Shown here in pieces: positions 1-9,734 of a stretch of 64,000 nt of DNA. How positions within the stretch are numbered: the stretch's first letter is position 1; every line of letters starts with the position of its first letter. Source of the DNA: JALYNX01 sp963749415 (GTDB lineage Bacteria; Actinomycetota; Acidimicrobiia; Spongiisociales; ZC4RG35); assembly GCA_963749415.1 (NCBI GenBank), contig CAVVMG010000001.1, positions 248,001 through 312,000 on the forward strand. The letters run 5' to 3'. The translations under genes and the position numbers were made by a program. The notes beneath the pieces are model-generated. The model did not search any database, was not told the DNA's origin, and was given only the letters and a program-made list of their open reading frames with translations.

Positions 1-579
1 GCTTACATTTCGGAGTATCGGGTCCCGGCCAGTCATCAGACGGAAGTCTCGGAGTAGCTGCTCCGGCGCACTCTGATCGATCGTGAGGAGACGAAACCCG
101 ACCTGACCGGAGGTCTGGTCCGTCCAGCGAACCAGCCGAATTCTTTCCGAGAGCGCCCACTTGATGATCTCAGCGGCGTGTTCGGTTCCCCGCTCCCTCC
201 ACCCGAAGGCATGACTCCCCCAAGTCGGTAGACCTCGACGAGCGACCAGGGCCGCCCGGTCGGCCGAGGTGAGGTTCAGCCCCGCCCATGCATGTGCAAG
301 CTCGTGAAGAATGACGTCTTTCACCATCGAGCACATACGAACGCTCTGCGATTCGGCGTAGAAAATACCAGCGTGATTCCCACAAGCCTCGATCCCATCG
401 CGGAAGTCATACACCACAGGCGGGACCTCGAGCCCTGCGGCCAAAAAACGGTTCTCCGCCCATTGCACGAGCTCGAACTGGGACGAACTGAGTCCCCGCG
501 CTGGCTCACCGAGTGGAGTTGGGGTCGCGACGAGCAGCAGCATCATCATCGCGAGGCTTAGGTGGCGATTCTGTCCCAC
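1..579 (-). CDS. Putative secreted HExxH metalloprotease-like protein, C-terminus cut by window edge
   Basis: An open minus-strand frame enters from the left edge and has no stop inside the window. From the GTG at 579 it begins with a short polar N-terminus and a Met/Leu-rich hydrophobic stretch ending near a Thr-Pro segment, which looks like a signal peptide. About 90 residues in is HELAHAW, the zinc-binding HExxH signature of gluzincin-type peptidases; a Glu in the sequence TEHAAE about 33 residues later could be the third ligand. Cysteines occur on both sides of the motif. An alternative start is the ATG cluster at 541-549, which would shorten the leader. No substrate can be named. The stop upstream of the start is at 628-630, so the gene cannot extend further 5'. 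Extracytoplasmic location is inferred. Confidence 0.6.
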   Translation of the reverse strand, partial: MGQNRHLSLAMMMLLLVATPTPLGEPARGLSSSQFELVQWAENRFLAAGLEVPPVVYDFRDGIEACGNHAGIFYAESQSVRMCSMVKDVILHELAHAWAGLNLTSADRAALVARRGLPTWGSHAFGWRERGTEHAAEIIKWALSERIRLVRWTDQTSGQVGFRLLTIDQSAPEQLLRDFRLMTGRDPILRNVS

Positions 580-659
580 CACCCGACCGTCGGACCACGC
601 GGTTGCCCGGCGGTTGGTGGTTGGTTGTCAACAGGCTGTCGCCCGCAGCTAGTGCTAAC

Positions 660-3600
660 TCAGGAAGCGAGGTCCGACGGTGGTGTTGGACAACTGGACG
701 TGTGCAGGTACTGCAGACATTCTGCTTCCGTCCACCACCGGGTGAGGCGGCTTTGTGCTTCAGAGATCAGCTCGCTCTCATCCAACATGAAGACCTGACC
801 GCCACCAGCACCGCCGACCGCCAGATATCGACCGTCCGGGCTGTAGCTGAGCCGCGCGTACGGGCCGGCGTCCAGGTTAAGCCTGACCGTCCCGGTCTCT
901 ACATCCCAAATCTTGGCGGTTCCGTCTTCGCTCGAGGTCGCGACCTCAGCTTTGGTGGGGTGCACGGCTACGTCGTGAACCTCTCCGAGGTGTCCCTGGA
1001 GCGCTGCCGGATCTTGAGCGTCTCTGTGTCCCAAACGATCGCAGTGCCGTCGACGCTGGCGGTGGCGAACCAAGCACCGTCGGGGCTGAAGTCGACCGCT
1101 CTGACTTCGGACTCGTGACCTACTCCGGTACCCACCGAATCCAGTGCGTCCAAATCGATGAGTTCCACGTCGCCTTCTTCACCCCCGGAGCCTGGGGATC
1201 CGGCGAAAGCCAAGAATCTCTCGTGGGGGTCGAACGCCAGTGCCGATATCCAATCGGAGCGAAGCTGCTCTTTCACCCCCTCAGGAGGATCACGGATCAG
1301 CCAAAGACCCTCTTCGGTTCCAAATGCCAACATACCGTTCGGGCTATATGCGATGGTGTATGCGACGCTGGGATCGAGAAGCGTCAGCTCTTGAGTGAGA
1401 AGGTCGATGAACCAAACACCCCCAGTGCTTCCAATGACCACCGACGTCCCATCCGGCGCAAACGCGATCAAAGCGACGTTGTCGGTTGGCACGTCCAAAC
1501 CGCCAACCAACTCTCCTTCTGGGAAGCTCCACAGATCGATGCCACCGCTGCGGTCGCTGGTGGATGCCATCGTTCGACCATCGGCGCTGAAGGCAACCTC
1601 GCCCCTGAAGCCAACCTCGCCATTGAAGCCAGGTGTCGGGAACGCAAAGAGCTCGTGACTCGCCAGCGGCGTGATATCCCAGACGCGGAGAGTTCCATTA
1701 TCGGTGCTCGCCGTGATCAGCCGAGTCCCCTCAGGGCTGATGTCCATTCCGTCAACGATGCCGCCCTGACCGGCAAGAGACACCAGGACCTCACCAGATT
1801 CGAAGTCCCACACCAGCGCAGAGTTGGTACTGGTCGAAGCGACGCGAGCACCGTCGGTGGAGATGACCACATCGTATACGGCAGTATCGTGCCCGTAAAA
1901 AGTCCTGATGTTCTCCCAAGTCGCGACCTCCCAAACTCTGACGGTGCCGTCGAAACTTCCGGTCACCAACGAGGCACCATCGGGGGTGAAAGCGACGTCT
2001 CTGACCTCCTCGGTGTGGCCTGGTCCAATGACTTCGACCTCAGCAGTGGCGAGATCCCATACCTGAGCCCCTTGCTGCGCCAGGTCCCCTACTGCCCCGA
2101 CGGCGAGCAGGGTTCCGTCGGGGCTGAATTCGGGATTCCACGACACGTGGGTCCCTGCCGGCGGGCTCGACTTCCAGAGCAGCTCACCCGAGGCCAGATT
2201 CCAGACCCAAACCGGACCGTCATAGCTCCCCGATGCCACCAGAGTCCCATCCGGGCTGAAGGCGGGCATGGTCATCGCAACGCCGGTCTCGAGCACCATT
2301 TCAGAATCACCCGTGGCTGCGTCCCAAATCCTCACCGTTCCGTCGTCGCCGCTGGTAGCGAGGCGACGGCCATCCTTGCTGTAGACGCCGTCAGTCACCG
2401 GGGCGGTGTGGCCCTCGAGAGAGAATCGGGTCGCCATGGTCTCGACATCCCACACCACCGGGATCGCGGGATCTTCTCCGGAGCTCAAAAAGGAATTCCC
2501 GTCCGGTGAATAGCGGGCGATCCCCTGTCCGTTGAAATCGATCGACGCCAACAGTCGGTTAGAGAGCAACGCGTTGTGCAGGGCGTTTGCCGCTTCGGGC
2601 ACCGTTGCTTCTCCGGCTTGGCCGACGGCCTCCAGGGCGAGGAGCAGACTCAACTCCGGATCGGTGGTCAGATTGGATTCGGACGCCAACGCCAGCTCAC
2701 GGACAGTTGCGATCTGCGCCGCTTCACGGGCGTCGTTTCGCTGAGCAAAGGCCACAACTGCCGAGACAGCAACGACCAGACTCGCGACCGACAGCGTCGC
2801 GACAACGGCACGTCGCTTTTTTTGTTGGCGGGTGCGGAAAGTGTCCTCGATCCGCCGCGACTCCTCCAACAGAGCCCGAGCCTCGCCATCCACGGCCAGG
2901 CGTGAGCCCTCTGCCCAGATCTCCATCTCCGTCAGTCGGCTACCCCGAAGGGCAAAGCTCTCTTCGCGGCCCGATGCCTCCCAGTCACCGACCGCCGACG
3001 CGAGGCGCCTTCGCATTCGGAGATCGTCGCCCGCCTCCCCGACCCAGATTGCCAACCGCGGCCACTCCGAGATCAGAGCCTCGTGTGCCACTTCGACAGT
3101 GGCCTCGCCTGTCGTGGGATCCTGGTCGAAGGTCAAGAGACGCTGTGAGGCGAGCTGTTCGATGACGCGCTCCATCACGTCGGGGTCGCCAAGGAGGCTT
3201 TCGACGGCCTGTCGCTCTACGCGTCGGCGAACTCCCGTTCCGTCATCGCTGAGTGTCACCAGCTGCAGCAGCAACTGGCGTGCCGCGGCCTTTTCCCCGT
3301 CGTCGAATCGGTCGTAGACTTCATCCGCTCTCCGAGAAACAGCCCCCGCAATCCCACCGGCATTTTCGAACTCGGCCAATGTCAACTTCTCGCCACGACG
3401 GCGTTCGAAGGTGTCCGTCAATGAGAACTGAAGGAGAGGAAGAGCGGTGGGTTGCGTCCTCACCTCATGGACGATCTCGGCGACCAAGTCCGGGTCTACC
3501 GCGACTCCGACGCGCTCAGAGGGTTTCGCCACGGCAGCCGCGACCTCGTGGTCCTGGAGTGGGGGAACCAGGATCACTGAGTCTCCAATGATCGAACCCA

Positions 3601-4894
3601 AACCGGGGTGCGAGATCAAGCGGTCAAGCGAGTCTGCCCTGATTGTGAGAATCCAACGGAGTTTCTCCTCGTCATGCGCAATTCGATCGAGGAACAGTTC
3701 GGTCTCCCCCGATTCGTTCTCGAATGTGAACAGTTCTTCGGCTTGATCGAGGACGACATACGTCGTGGGGGCGGCGAGCGGTTCCCCATCCTCGAGCAGC
3801 TTCTGGACCTCTCGTGGATCGACGTTGTCGAGATCGGCGATCGCATTGGCGATTGCGGCAAAGGGGCTCCTCCCGGGGAAAGCAATCGCCACACGTTGGC
3901 CGCTCCTCCGCAGCGCGGGTATCAGCCCGGCACGAATCGCGCTCGATTTGCCCGCGCCGGACGGTCCAGCGAGTACCAGAAGGCCTTGACCTCGCCTCCT
4001 ATCGCCCAACCTCTCGAGCATGCGTCTGACCAGGTCGTCTCGACCAAAGAAGTCGGAAGCATCCGACTCCTCAAATGGCCTGAGTCCTTTATATGGGTTG
4101 CGAATGACACTGTCGACCTGCGAGGGCCGGCTCAAAGCGACCGGCCCGCTGGCGAGGCCGGGGTCCTGGTCGAGGATGCGTTGTTCCAGCGATTTGAGCT
4201 CGCCGGAGGGCTCGATCCCCAGCTCTTCAGCGAGAACAACGCGTACCCGGGAGAAAGCTCTCAGCGCCTCGGACTGTCTTCCTGCTCGATACAGGGCAGA
4301 CATCAGAAGAACCCAGAGGCGCTCTCGCAGAGGGTGCTGTGCCACCAATCGCTCGATCTCCGGTACCAGGACTGCGTCCTCTCCGGCCGACAGGCGGGCT
4401 TCCAACAATTCCTCGGTGGCTTCGAGTCGCAGCTCGCCGAGCCGAGCCGCTTCCAGCCTCAGTGATTGTGCATCGTCCGCCAGACCGGCGAGGGGGACCC
4501 CGCGGAAAAGGTCCAGGGCCTCCCGAAACCGGTCAGCCGCCATTCGTGAGTCCTCGAGGCTCAATTGGCGTGCGACTGCCAACTCCCTTTCGAAACGTGC
4601 GGAATCGATCATCGCTGTGTCGACCACCAGGCGATAGCCGCCGTCAGCTGACACCAGGACCTCGCCACCCACGTTGAGCACTCGTCGGAGGTGCGACATG
4701 TGCGCCTGGACCGTTTTGCGCGCGCCGTCTGGTGGTGTCTCTCCCCAGACTTCGTCTATCAGATGATCAGTCGGCACGACCTGCCCGGCGTCGACCAAGA
4801 GGAGCGAGAGCAATACTCGCCTCTGTCGTCCCCCGAGAGGAACAGGGCCGCCGCGGGCGAGCACCTCCAGTGGGCCCAGGAGGTGAAATTCCAT
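660..4894 (-). CDS. BTAD / nSTAND1 ATPase / WD40-repeat signalling protein, one frame break near 1002
   Basis: Giant regulator of about 1,410 residues. Residues 1-95 form an OmpR-like winged helix and about 95-245 the BTAD helical domain of SARP regulators. The nSTAND1 entry signature NPYKGLRPFEE is near 266, the P-loop GPSGAGKSS near 310 and a Walker B VVLDQAEE near 390. One hydrophobic segment near 700 precedes a long WD40 propeller region with many FSPDG/VWD units. The ATG at 4894 is chosen because the canonical BTAD N-terminus starts there; the open frame extends upstream but is not conserved-looking. Near 1002 the frame breaks: one missing base separates the main frame from a continuation with another full WD unit and the family-typical C-terminus TEAECLQYLHTSSCP, ending at 660. 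STAND proteins act as ligand-triggered ATP switches; the trigger here is unknown. Transcribed divergently from the DmdA-like gene. Confidence 0.85.
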
Positions 4895-4944
4895 GGCCCG
4901 GTAAGCATACGGGGGCGATCGGTCGGAGCCCGTACGCCTAATCT

Positions 4945-4958
4945 TGAACGGCCGTTCA
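4945..4958. promoter_or_regulatory. Perfect 14-bp palindrome, candidate operator
   Basis: TGAACGGCCGTTCA is a perfect palindrome in the 83-bp space between the divergent BTAD/STAND gene and the DmdA-like gene, 20 bp upstream of the latter's GTG and just 5' of its AGGAGG-type ribosome binding site. TGAACG/CGTTCA half-sites are of the kind bound by TetR-family repressors, but no tetR gene is adjacent, so the cognate protein is unknown. Confidence 0.45.
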
Positions 4959-4977
4959 GTAAACCGAGGAGGAGCAG

Positions 4978-6156
4978 GTGGCCAACGAACGTCGCGAGAT
5001 GCTGGAGAAGAGCACGACGCTCTATTTCGGCCCTTGGTACCGGAGATCACCCTTCTTCGAGTCGACCCTGGCTGCCGGTTGCTCGGCATACGACATCTAC
5101 AACCACATGTACCTCCCCGCCTACTTCGACGACCCGGACGTCGAATACTGGGCACTGGTCAACGGCGTCACCATGTGGGACGTGGGGGTGGAGCGCACAG
5201 TCGAGGTGAGTGGCCCCGACGCCGATCGGCTGATCGACTACATAACGTGCCGCGACCTGACCCGGTGCGCAGTCGGCCAGGGCAAGTACATGCCGGTCAT
5301 TGCCCCCGATGGTGGGATCGTCAACGACCCGGTGCTGCTCCATGTCGGGGAAAACCGGTGGTGGATGCAGCTCGCCGACTCCGATGCCGGTCTCTATGCC
5401 CTGGGAGTGGCAGCTGGGCGCTTCGATGCCGAGGTGACCTTGCCCGATGTGCATCCGATGCAGGTCCAGGGCCCCCTCGCAGCCAGGACGCTCGAGAAGC
5501 TGGTCGGACCGGGGATCTACGACGTCAAGTACTACTGGCTCGGTGAGTTCGAGATCGCGGGCAGCCCGGTCGTGATCAGCCGAACCGGCTGGACCGCCAT
5601 CCCCGGCTTTGAGATAAACGTCCTCGATCACCGCGTGGGGGGCCCCGTGTGGGACGCGGTCGCCAACGCCGGCGAGGAGTTCGAGATCCGACCCATCGCC
5701 CCGTGCGAGGCCCGGCGAATCGAGGCCGGGATCTTCAACTACGGGTCAGACATGACCATCGACGACACCCCGTTCCACATCAGTGGCATGGAGCGGCTGG
5801 TCGAGCCGCAGACCCAGGACTACCTGGGCAAGGATGCCTTGGAGAGGCTCCGGGAGAACGGTGTCGACCGAAAGCTGGTGGGGATGGTCCTCGAGGGCGA
5901 CCAACTGAGAGCAGAGCTCTCGCGGGTGTGGCCGGTGCTCTCCAACGGCAACGAGGTGGGCCGGGTCACCGACGCGGTCTGGTCACCGGGATTGGCCCAG
6001 AACATCGGCTACATGTGGGTTCCCATAGACCTTGCCACCCCCGGAACTAGAGTCGACGTGATCACCGAGGATGGTGTCGAGCTGACCGCCACGGTGGCCA
6101 CGATCCCGTTCGTCGACCCGCAGAAGAGGGAGCCGGCCCAGAGCCTCAAGTCATGA
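4978..6156 (+). CDS. DmdA-like, GcvT-family folate-dependent demethylase
   Basis: 392-residue aminomethyltransferase (GcvT) fold protein. It matches the DMSP demethylase subgroup better than true GcvT: YNHMYLPAYF near 42, the block EYWALVNGVTMWDVGVER near 57, TCRDLTRCAVGQGKYMP near 90, and DGGIVNDPVL and WWMQLADSD near 112-135 are hallmarks of DmdA-type proteins. DmdA moves a methyl group from dimethylsulfoniopropionate to tetrahydrofolate, giving methylmercaptopropionate. The paralogous family also includes sarcosine/dimethylglycine-type demethylases, so the substrate is not certain. The GTG start follows GAGGAGGAG at 7-nt spacing. The stop overlaps the ATG of the next gene (ATGA). A perfect palindrome lies just upstream. 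No glycine cleavage partner genes (gcvH, gcvP) are nearby, which argues against a housekeeping T-protein. Confidence 0.75.
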   Translation: MANERREMLEKSTTLYFGPWYRRSPFFESTLAAGCSAYDIYNHMYLPAYFDDPDVEYWALVNGVTMWDVGVERTVEVSGPDADRLIDYITCRDLTRCAVGQGKYMPVIAPDGGIVNDPVLLHVGENRWWMQLADSDAGLYALGVAAGRFDAEVTLPDVHPMQVQGPLAARTLEKLVGPGIYDVKYYWLGEFEIAGSPVVISRTGWTAIPGFEINVLDHRVGGPVWDAVANAGEEFEIRPIAPCEARRIEAGIFNYGSDMTIDDTPFHISGMERLVEPQTQDYLGKDALERLRENGVDRKLVGMVLEGDQLRAELSRVWPVLSNGNEVGRVTDAVWSPGLAQNIGYMWVPIDLATPGTRVDVITEDGVELTATVATIPFVDPQKREPAQSLKS

Positions 6157-7283
6157 CTGCGACCATCTCCGTCCGGCGCCTGATCATTGCAATGGTTTTG
6201 CTGTTGCTCGTCGCGATTTTCGTTGGGTCCTCACCGCGGAAGGCATGGGCCATCGTGCCTGGGTTGTCCGCCACCGTGAACAACCCGACACCGAACCCGG
6301 TGCCGGCCGGGGAAACCGCGACCACGACCATCGTGTTCTCCCTGGCCGCCGACAGCGGCCCGATCAACGTCGGAGTCGAGCTTCAGGCCCCGGCCGGGTT
6401 CGGAGCTCTTCGCCTGGATGCCGCTGGCACTTCACCGGAGTTGGTCAACTGTGTCGAGACCCCCACTCAGGTGACCTGCGACTGGGATGGCGAGAGCGTT
6501 GAGAGCCCGCAGACCCTCGCCGTATTCATCGACGTCGACCCCGCGACCGCGCCGGGCTCCGGTGCCAATCTCGCCGCAATCGCCAGCTCGGTGACCGAGC
6601 CTGTCGAGGTCTACAGCACAGCGTTCATCGGTGTCTTGCCTCCATTGGGCTCCACATCTATGTCCGGGACCGTGATCACAGAGGGCGGGGCGCCGGTGGC
6701 GCAAGCATGCGTCTACCTGCTGTCGGCCCCGTCCTTCGTCTTTCCCACGATCACCGACTCCGCTGGAGCGTGGATGTTTACGGACCTGCCCGACAACTAC
6801 TCGTTCGTTGTCGGGGTGATCCCGCCTTTCGACATCGGCTTTGGCCCCTGCGCCAGCAACGGACCGCCGCCAGTGCCCGCCCCGGGTGAGTTGCAACCGG
6901 TGTTCTTCGAGGACATCTGGGTCGACCTCGCCGATCCCAACCTGACCGGCGGCCAGATGGACCCTTACGTCTTCGCGGTCAACGCCGGCGCCACGGTGTT
7001 CACCGGCACCAACAGCGGCATCGAAACCTGCCTCAGCACCGCTCCACCTGAAGCGGTTCCCCGCCCACCGTGCATTGCCGCGGTCACCACAACGACCACT
7101 ACCACCACGTCGACGAGCACGACAGTTGACGTCGGTGCCGGTGGTGGCTCAACCACAACACTCGCCGACATTTTGCCTGTGACCGGGCCCAACACCCCGA
7201 TGTCTCCGCTGGTGGCCACCGTGCTGATCCTGGCTGGAGTCGTCCTAGTCGCACTGGCCAACTGGGGCCGACGCTCCGACTGA
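6153..7283 (+). CDS. Secreted surface protein with carboxypeptidase-regulatory-like repeat and LPXTG-type anchor
   Basis: 376 residues. The N-terminus has an Arg-containing n-region and a strong hydrophobic core (residues 9-25), a signal peptide. Residues 35-165 look like an immunoglobulin-like beta domain. Around 170-230 lies a carboxypeptidase-regulatory-like fold (SGTVITEGGAPVAQACVYL ... DSAGAWMFTDLP). A Thr/Ser-rich stalk (about 308-330) precedes LPVTG near 341, a transmembrane helix and a terminal RRSD. That order is the classic sortase sorting signal, although no sortase gene is present here; simple membrane anchoring is the alternative. The start codon overlaps the stop of the DmdA-like gene, so the two are probably co-transcribed, but their jobs look unrelated. 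The function of the exposed domain is unknown. Confidence 0.65.
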   Translation: MTATISVRRLIIAMVLLLLVAIFVGSSPRKAWAIVPGLSATVNNPTPNPVPAGETATTTIVFSLAADSGPINVGVELQAPAGFGALRLDAAGTSPELVNCVETPTQVTCDWDGESVESPQTLAVFIDVDPATAPGSGANLAAIASSVTEPVEVYSTAFIGVLPPLGSTSMSGTVITEGGAPVAQACVYLLSAPSFVFPTITDSAGAWMFTDLPDNYSFVVGVIPPFDIGFGPCASNGPPPVPAPGELQPVFFEDIWVDLADPNLTGGQMDPYVFAVNAGATVFTGTNSGIETCLSTAPPEAVPRPPCIAAVTTTTTTTTSTSTTVDVGAGGGSTTTLADILPVTGPNTPMSPLVATVLILAGVVLVALANWGRRSD

Positions 7284-7341
7284 CGGGAAGGGTGTAAGAA
7301 GCGGCGGGGTCACGGACACATAACATCGCGGAAAGGCAGAT

Positions 7342-7893
7342 GTGTCCAAAGGAACCGCCGTCGACCAGTCGACTGATCCCGCGCTTCGATTCGATCCGCT
7401 CTTCGAGGACCACTACCAGGCGATATTTCGCTATTGCGTGCGCCGTGTCGGGCTTCCGGACGCCGAGGACGCCACGGCAGACGTTTTCGCCGTCGCCTGG
7501 AGGCGATTAGACGACTTACCCCAAGGCGAGGGATCCCGTGCCTGGCTGTACGGCGTCGCATACCGGGTTGTCGGCAACCAATACCGGACCCAGCAGCGTC
7601 GGCACCGGCTGGCGTCCCGACTCCAGGCGCAGGGGGCCGGTGGCGTTCCGGACGATGCAGCAGACCCTGAGGTCGAAGTTCTCTACCAAGCATTCGACTC
7701 ACTCAGCGGTGGTGATCAGGAGCTCCTCAGGCTTTCTTCATGGGACGGCCTGACGCGGACCGAGATCGCACAGGTGCTCGGGATCAAGGAGAACGCCGTC
7801 GACCAGAGACTTCATCGGGCGCGCTCACGCTTGAAAGCGCGCATGGCCCGCCTCGACCCCGGCCTCACCAACTCAGAGGAGACAGCGCAATGA
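7342..7893 (+). CDS. ECF-like RNA polymerase sigma factor
   Basis: 183-residue sigma-70 family protein of ECF size. Region 2 spans about residues 13-80 (FDPLFEDHYQAIFRYCVRRVG, with the DAEDATADVFAVAWRR core-binding helix). Region 4 spans about 112-165 with a helix-turn-helix (DGLTRTEIAQVLGIKENAVDQRLHRARSRL). There is no region 3, as expected for ECF factors. The GTG at 7342 is preceded by GGAAAGG; an ATG two bases upstream is out of frame. Its stop overlaps the start of the membrane-anchored protein that follows (ATGA), the usual arrangement of an ECF sigma with its anti-sigma factor. The target promoters and inducing signal are not visible. Confidence 0.85.
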   Translation: MSKGTAVDQSTDPALRFDPLFEDHYQAIFRYCVRRVGLPDAEDATADVFAVAWRRLDDLPQGEGSRAWLYGVAYRVVGNQYRTQQRRHRLASRLQAQGAGGVPDDAADPEVEVLYQAFDSLSGGDQELLRLSSWDGLTRTEIAQVLGIKENAVDQRLHRARSRLKARMARLDPGLTNSEETAQ

Positions 7894-9722
7894 ACGACCT
7901 ATTGGAGAGAGCAGATCCCGCCCGGAGCGCCGTTGCCGACGCTTCCCGGATTCGGGCCAAGGTCGAGGAGCAGATCGGGATCTCGACTCCTGTCAAGGAC
8001 ACGCCGCGACGCACCGCCCGCCCCTGGCTGATCGCTGCCGCGTCGTTCGGGGCGGTGATCCTGGTCGCCGTTCCTTTCCTCCTTCCCAACGAATCGTCGA
8101 TCTACGAGCCAAGACTCGATGGCATCGCCGAGATGCCCGGGATCGAGTCGGTGACCCCACTCGCATCGGGAGGTGTGCAGACCTCGGCCGCCGATGGTGA
8201 CACGATCTGGGTGGTCACCGCCCTGCAGAATCAGCTGCAGAAGGTGGATACGGCCACCGGAAAGATCACGGACAGGTATTCAACGGACGCCTACGTCGAA
8301 GGAGTGGTCGTCGGGGGTGGGTATGTCTGGCTGCTGAGCTACGACAACGGTGGCGAGGTGCTCCGTTTTGATCCCGAGGTCGGCGCGGTCGATCTGACGA
8401 TCCCGCTCGGAGGCCTCCCCAACTGGGCCAATTGGTTCGGGGACAGCCTCTGGGTGAGCAACGACCAGGGAGAGCTGCTCCAGATCTCACCCGACGGTGA
8501 GATCGTCTCCACCCAGCCCGGCGAGCTCAAGGGTGGCGAGGGCCTCGGATATCTGTGGGTCAACGACCCGGAGACCGACCTCATCTCCAGCCTCGCCGAG
8601 GACGGCACGATGGGCGAGATCGTCATCCCTACCGAGACCGGGTTGGAGACGATGTCGGGAGCGGGGGTGCGCCAGGTGGCCGAGGCTGCGGGCAAGCTCT
8701 GGCTGATGGATGGCGACTACCCCTTTGGGACGAATTTGAGCGTCTTCGACCCGGCAACCGGGGAGTTGGACTCGTTCGTGGGCCTCACCTTCGGCCTGCT
8801 CGACATGGTCGAGTTCGATGGCTACCTGTGGGTGACGTCGATCACCGACCACCTCCTGTTCAGGGTCGACCCTGAGACCCGAGAGGTCGTGCGCTACCCG
8901 CTGCCGGGCAAGGCCGGTGGGTTGGTCGTTGCCGACGGTTCCTTGTGGGTCCTCCTCAATCACCCCGGGGCCCTGGCCCGCCTCGATCTCGATCGCCTGA
9001 TCGAGTCGGCGGAGATCACCGCCGATGACTGGAACCAGTTCCCACACAGGTTGGTCTGTACCGGAACCAGCGAGAACGGTGACCCGACCATTCTGCTGGA
9101 GCCCTATGACTGGCTCGACTACGGGTCGTGGTCGGTTATCCAGGCCCGACTCTCGATCGAGGGTTACCGGGTCTGCGCCAACGGCTACGTCGAGGGTGAA
9201 GCCACTCCCGAGCAACGGGCGGCGGATCTCGAGACGGCATTGGACGATGCGGGGATAGACGGTCCATTCGTGCTCGTCGCCGCCGGTGACGGAGTCCATG
9301 CCACCCGTCTCTTCGCCGACGGCCGAGACGACGTCGCTGGTGTGGTCCTGGTGGATCCGTCCCCGGTCGGATTCCAAGACTTGATCAACGAGTTGCTGCC
9401 ACCCGATCCCCGAACACCACCGTGGGTGGACATCGATGCGAGCACGTCAGCTGCGCTCGACGACTTCGACGACGCCCCGCTCACGGTGATCGGACAGGAC
9501 CCGGAGTACGTGTTTCTCAGTGATGGGTTCGTCGACACCTACGGAGCGGACACCGCAAATGCCCTCAACGATGCCTGGCAGGAAGGCCTGGCCTTCTATG
9601 CGGGGCTCTCCATCGACTCCCAATCGATGGTGGCGGAGGGCACCGGGATGCACATGGTGATCTGGGATCTCCCCGACGTGGTGATCGGAGAGATCCTCGG
9701 CGTCATCGACGACGGGCGATGA
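7890..9722 (+). CDS. Membrane-anchored beta-propeller protein fused to a degenerate alpha/beta-hydrolase domain, in the anti-sigma position
   Basis: 610 residues; the ATG at 7890 overlaps the sigma-factor stop. A short cytoplasmic N-terminus (about 45 residues, LLERADP...RIRAKVEEQ) and one transmembrane helix (about 46-66) resemble the membrane tether of ECF-partner proteins. Residues about 85-370 form NHL/PQQ-type propeller blades with repeated units such as DTIWVV, GGYVWLL and GDSLWVS. Residues about 385-610 resemble an alpha/beta hydrolase: the segment PFVLVAAGDG...RLFADG...VAGVVLVDPSP aligns with the nucleophile elbow region, but the expected GHSxG is AAGDG, so the catalytic serine is absent, while the C-terminal His is kept (GMHMVIWDLPD). 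A sensory or binding role outside the membrane is inferred, not catalysis. No classical zinc anti-sigma HxxxCxxC motif is present. Confidence 0.6.
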   Translation: MNDLLERADPARSAVADASRIRAKVEEQIGISTPVKDTPRRTARPWLIAAASFGAVILVAVPFLLPNESSIYEPRLDGIAEMPGIESVTPLASGGVQTSAADGDTIWVVTALQNQLQKVDTATGKITDRYSTDAYVEGVVVGGGYVWLLSYDNGGEVLRFDPEVGAVDLTIPLGGLPNWANWFGDSLWVSNDQGELLQISPDGEIVSTQPGELKGGEGLGYLWVNDPETDLISSLAEDGTMGEIVIPTETGLETMSGAGVRQVAEAAGKLWLMDGDYPFGTNLSVFDPATGELDSFVGLTFGLLDMVEFDGYLWVTSITDHLLFRVDPETREVVRYPLPGKAGGLVVADGSLWVLLNHPGALARLDLDRLIESAEITADDWNQFPHRLVCTGTSENGDPTILLEPYDWLDYGSWSVIQARLSIEGYRVCANGYVEGEATPEQRAADLETALDDAGIDGPFVLVAAGDGVHATRLFADGRDDVAGVVLVDPSPVGFQDLINELLPPDPRTPPWVDIDASTSAALDDFDDAPLTVIGQDPEYVFLSDGFVDTYGADTANALNDAWQEGLAFYAGLSIDSQSMVAEGTGMHMVIWDLPDVVIGEILGVIDDGR

Positions 9723-9734
9723 GCGGCTGGGCAC

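Noticed and set aside
1115..2509. Long plus-strand open frame of 464 codons
   Set aside because: It is the antisense shadow of the WD40 repeats of the STAND protein; composition is Arg/Pro/His-rich and no domain is recognisable.
7081..7135. Repeated ACC/ACG triplets resembling a tandem repeat or CRISPR
   Set aside because: It is the Thr-rich stalk of the LPXTG-type protein; the triplets are codons, with no spacer structure.
7740..7889. Extended start for the propeller protein
   Set aside because: The upstream in-frame stretch lies within the sigma-factor gene; the ATG at 7890 overlapping the sigma stop gives the sensible N-terminus.
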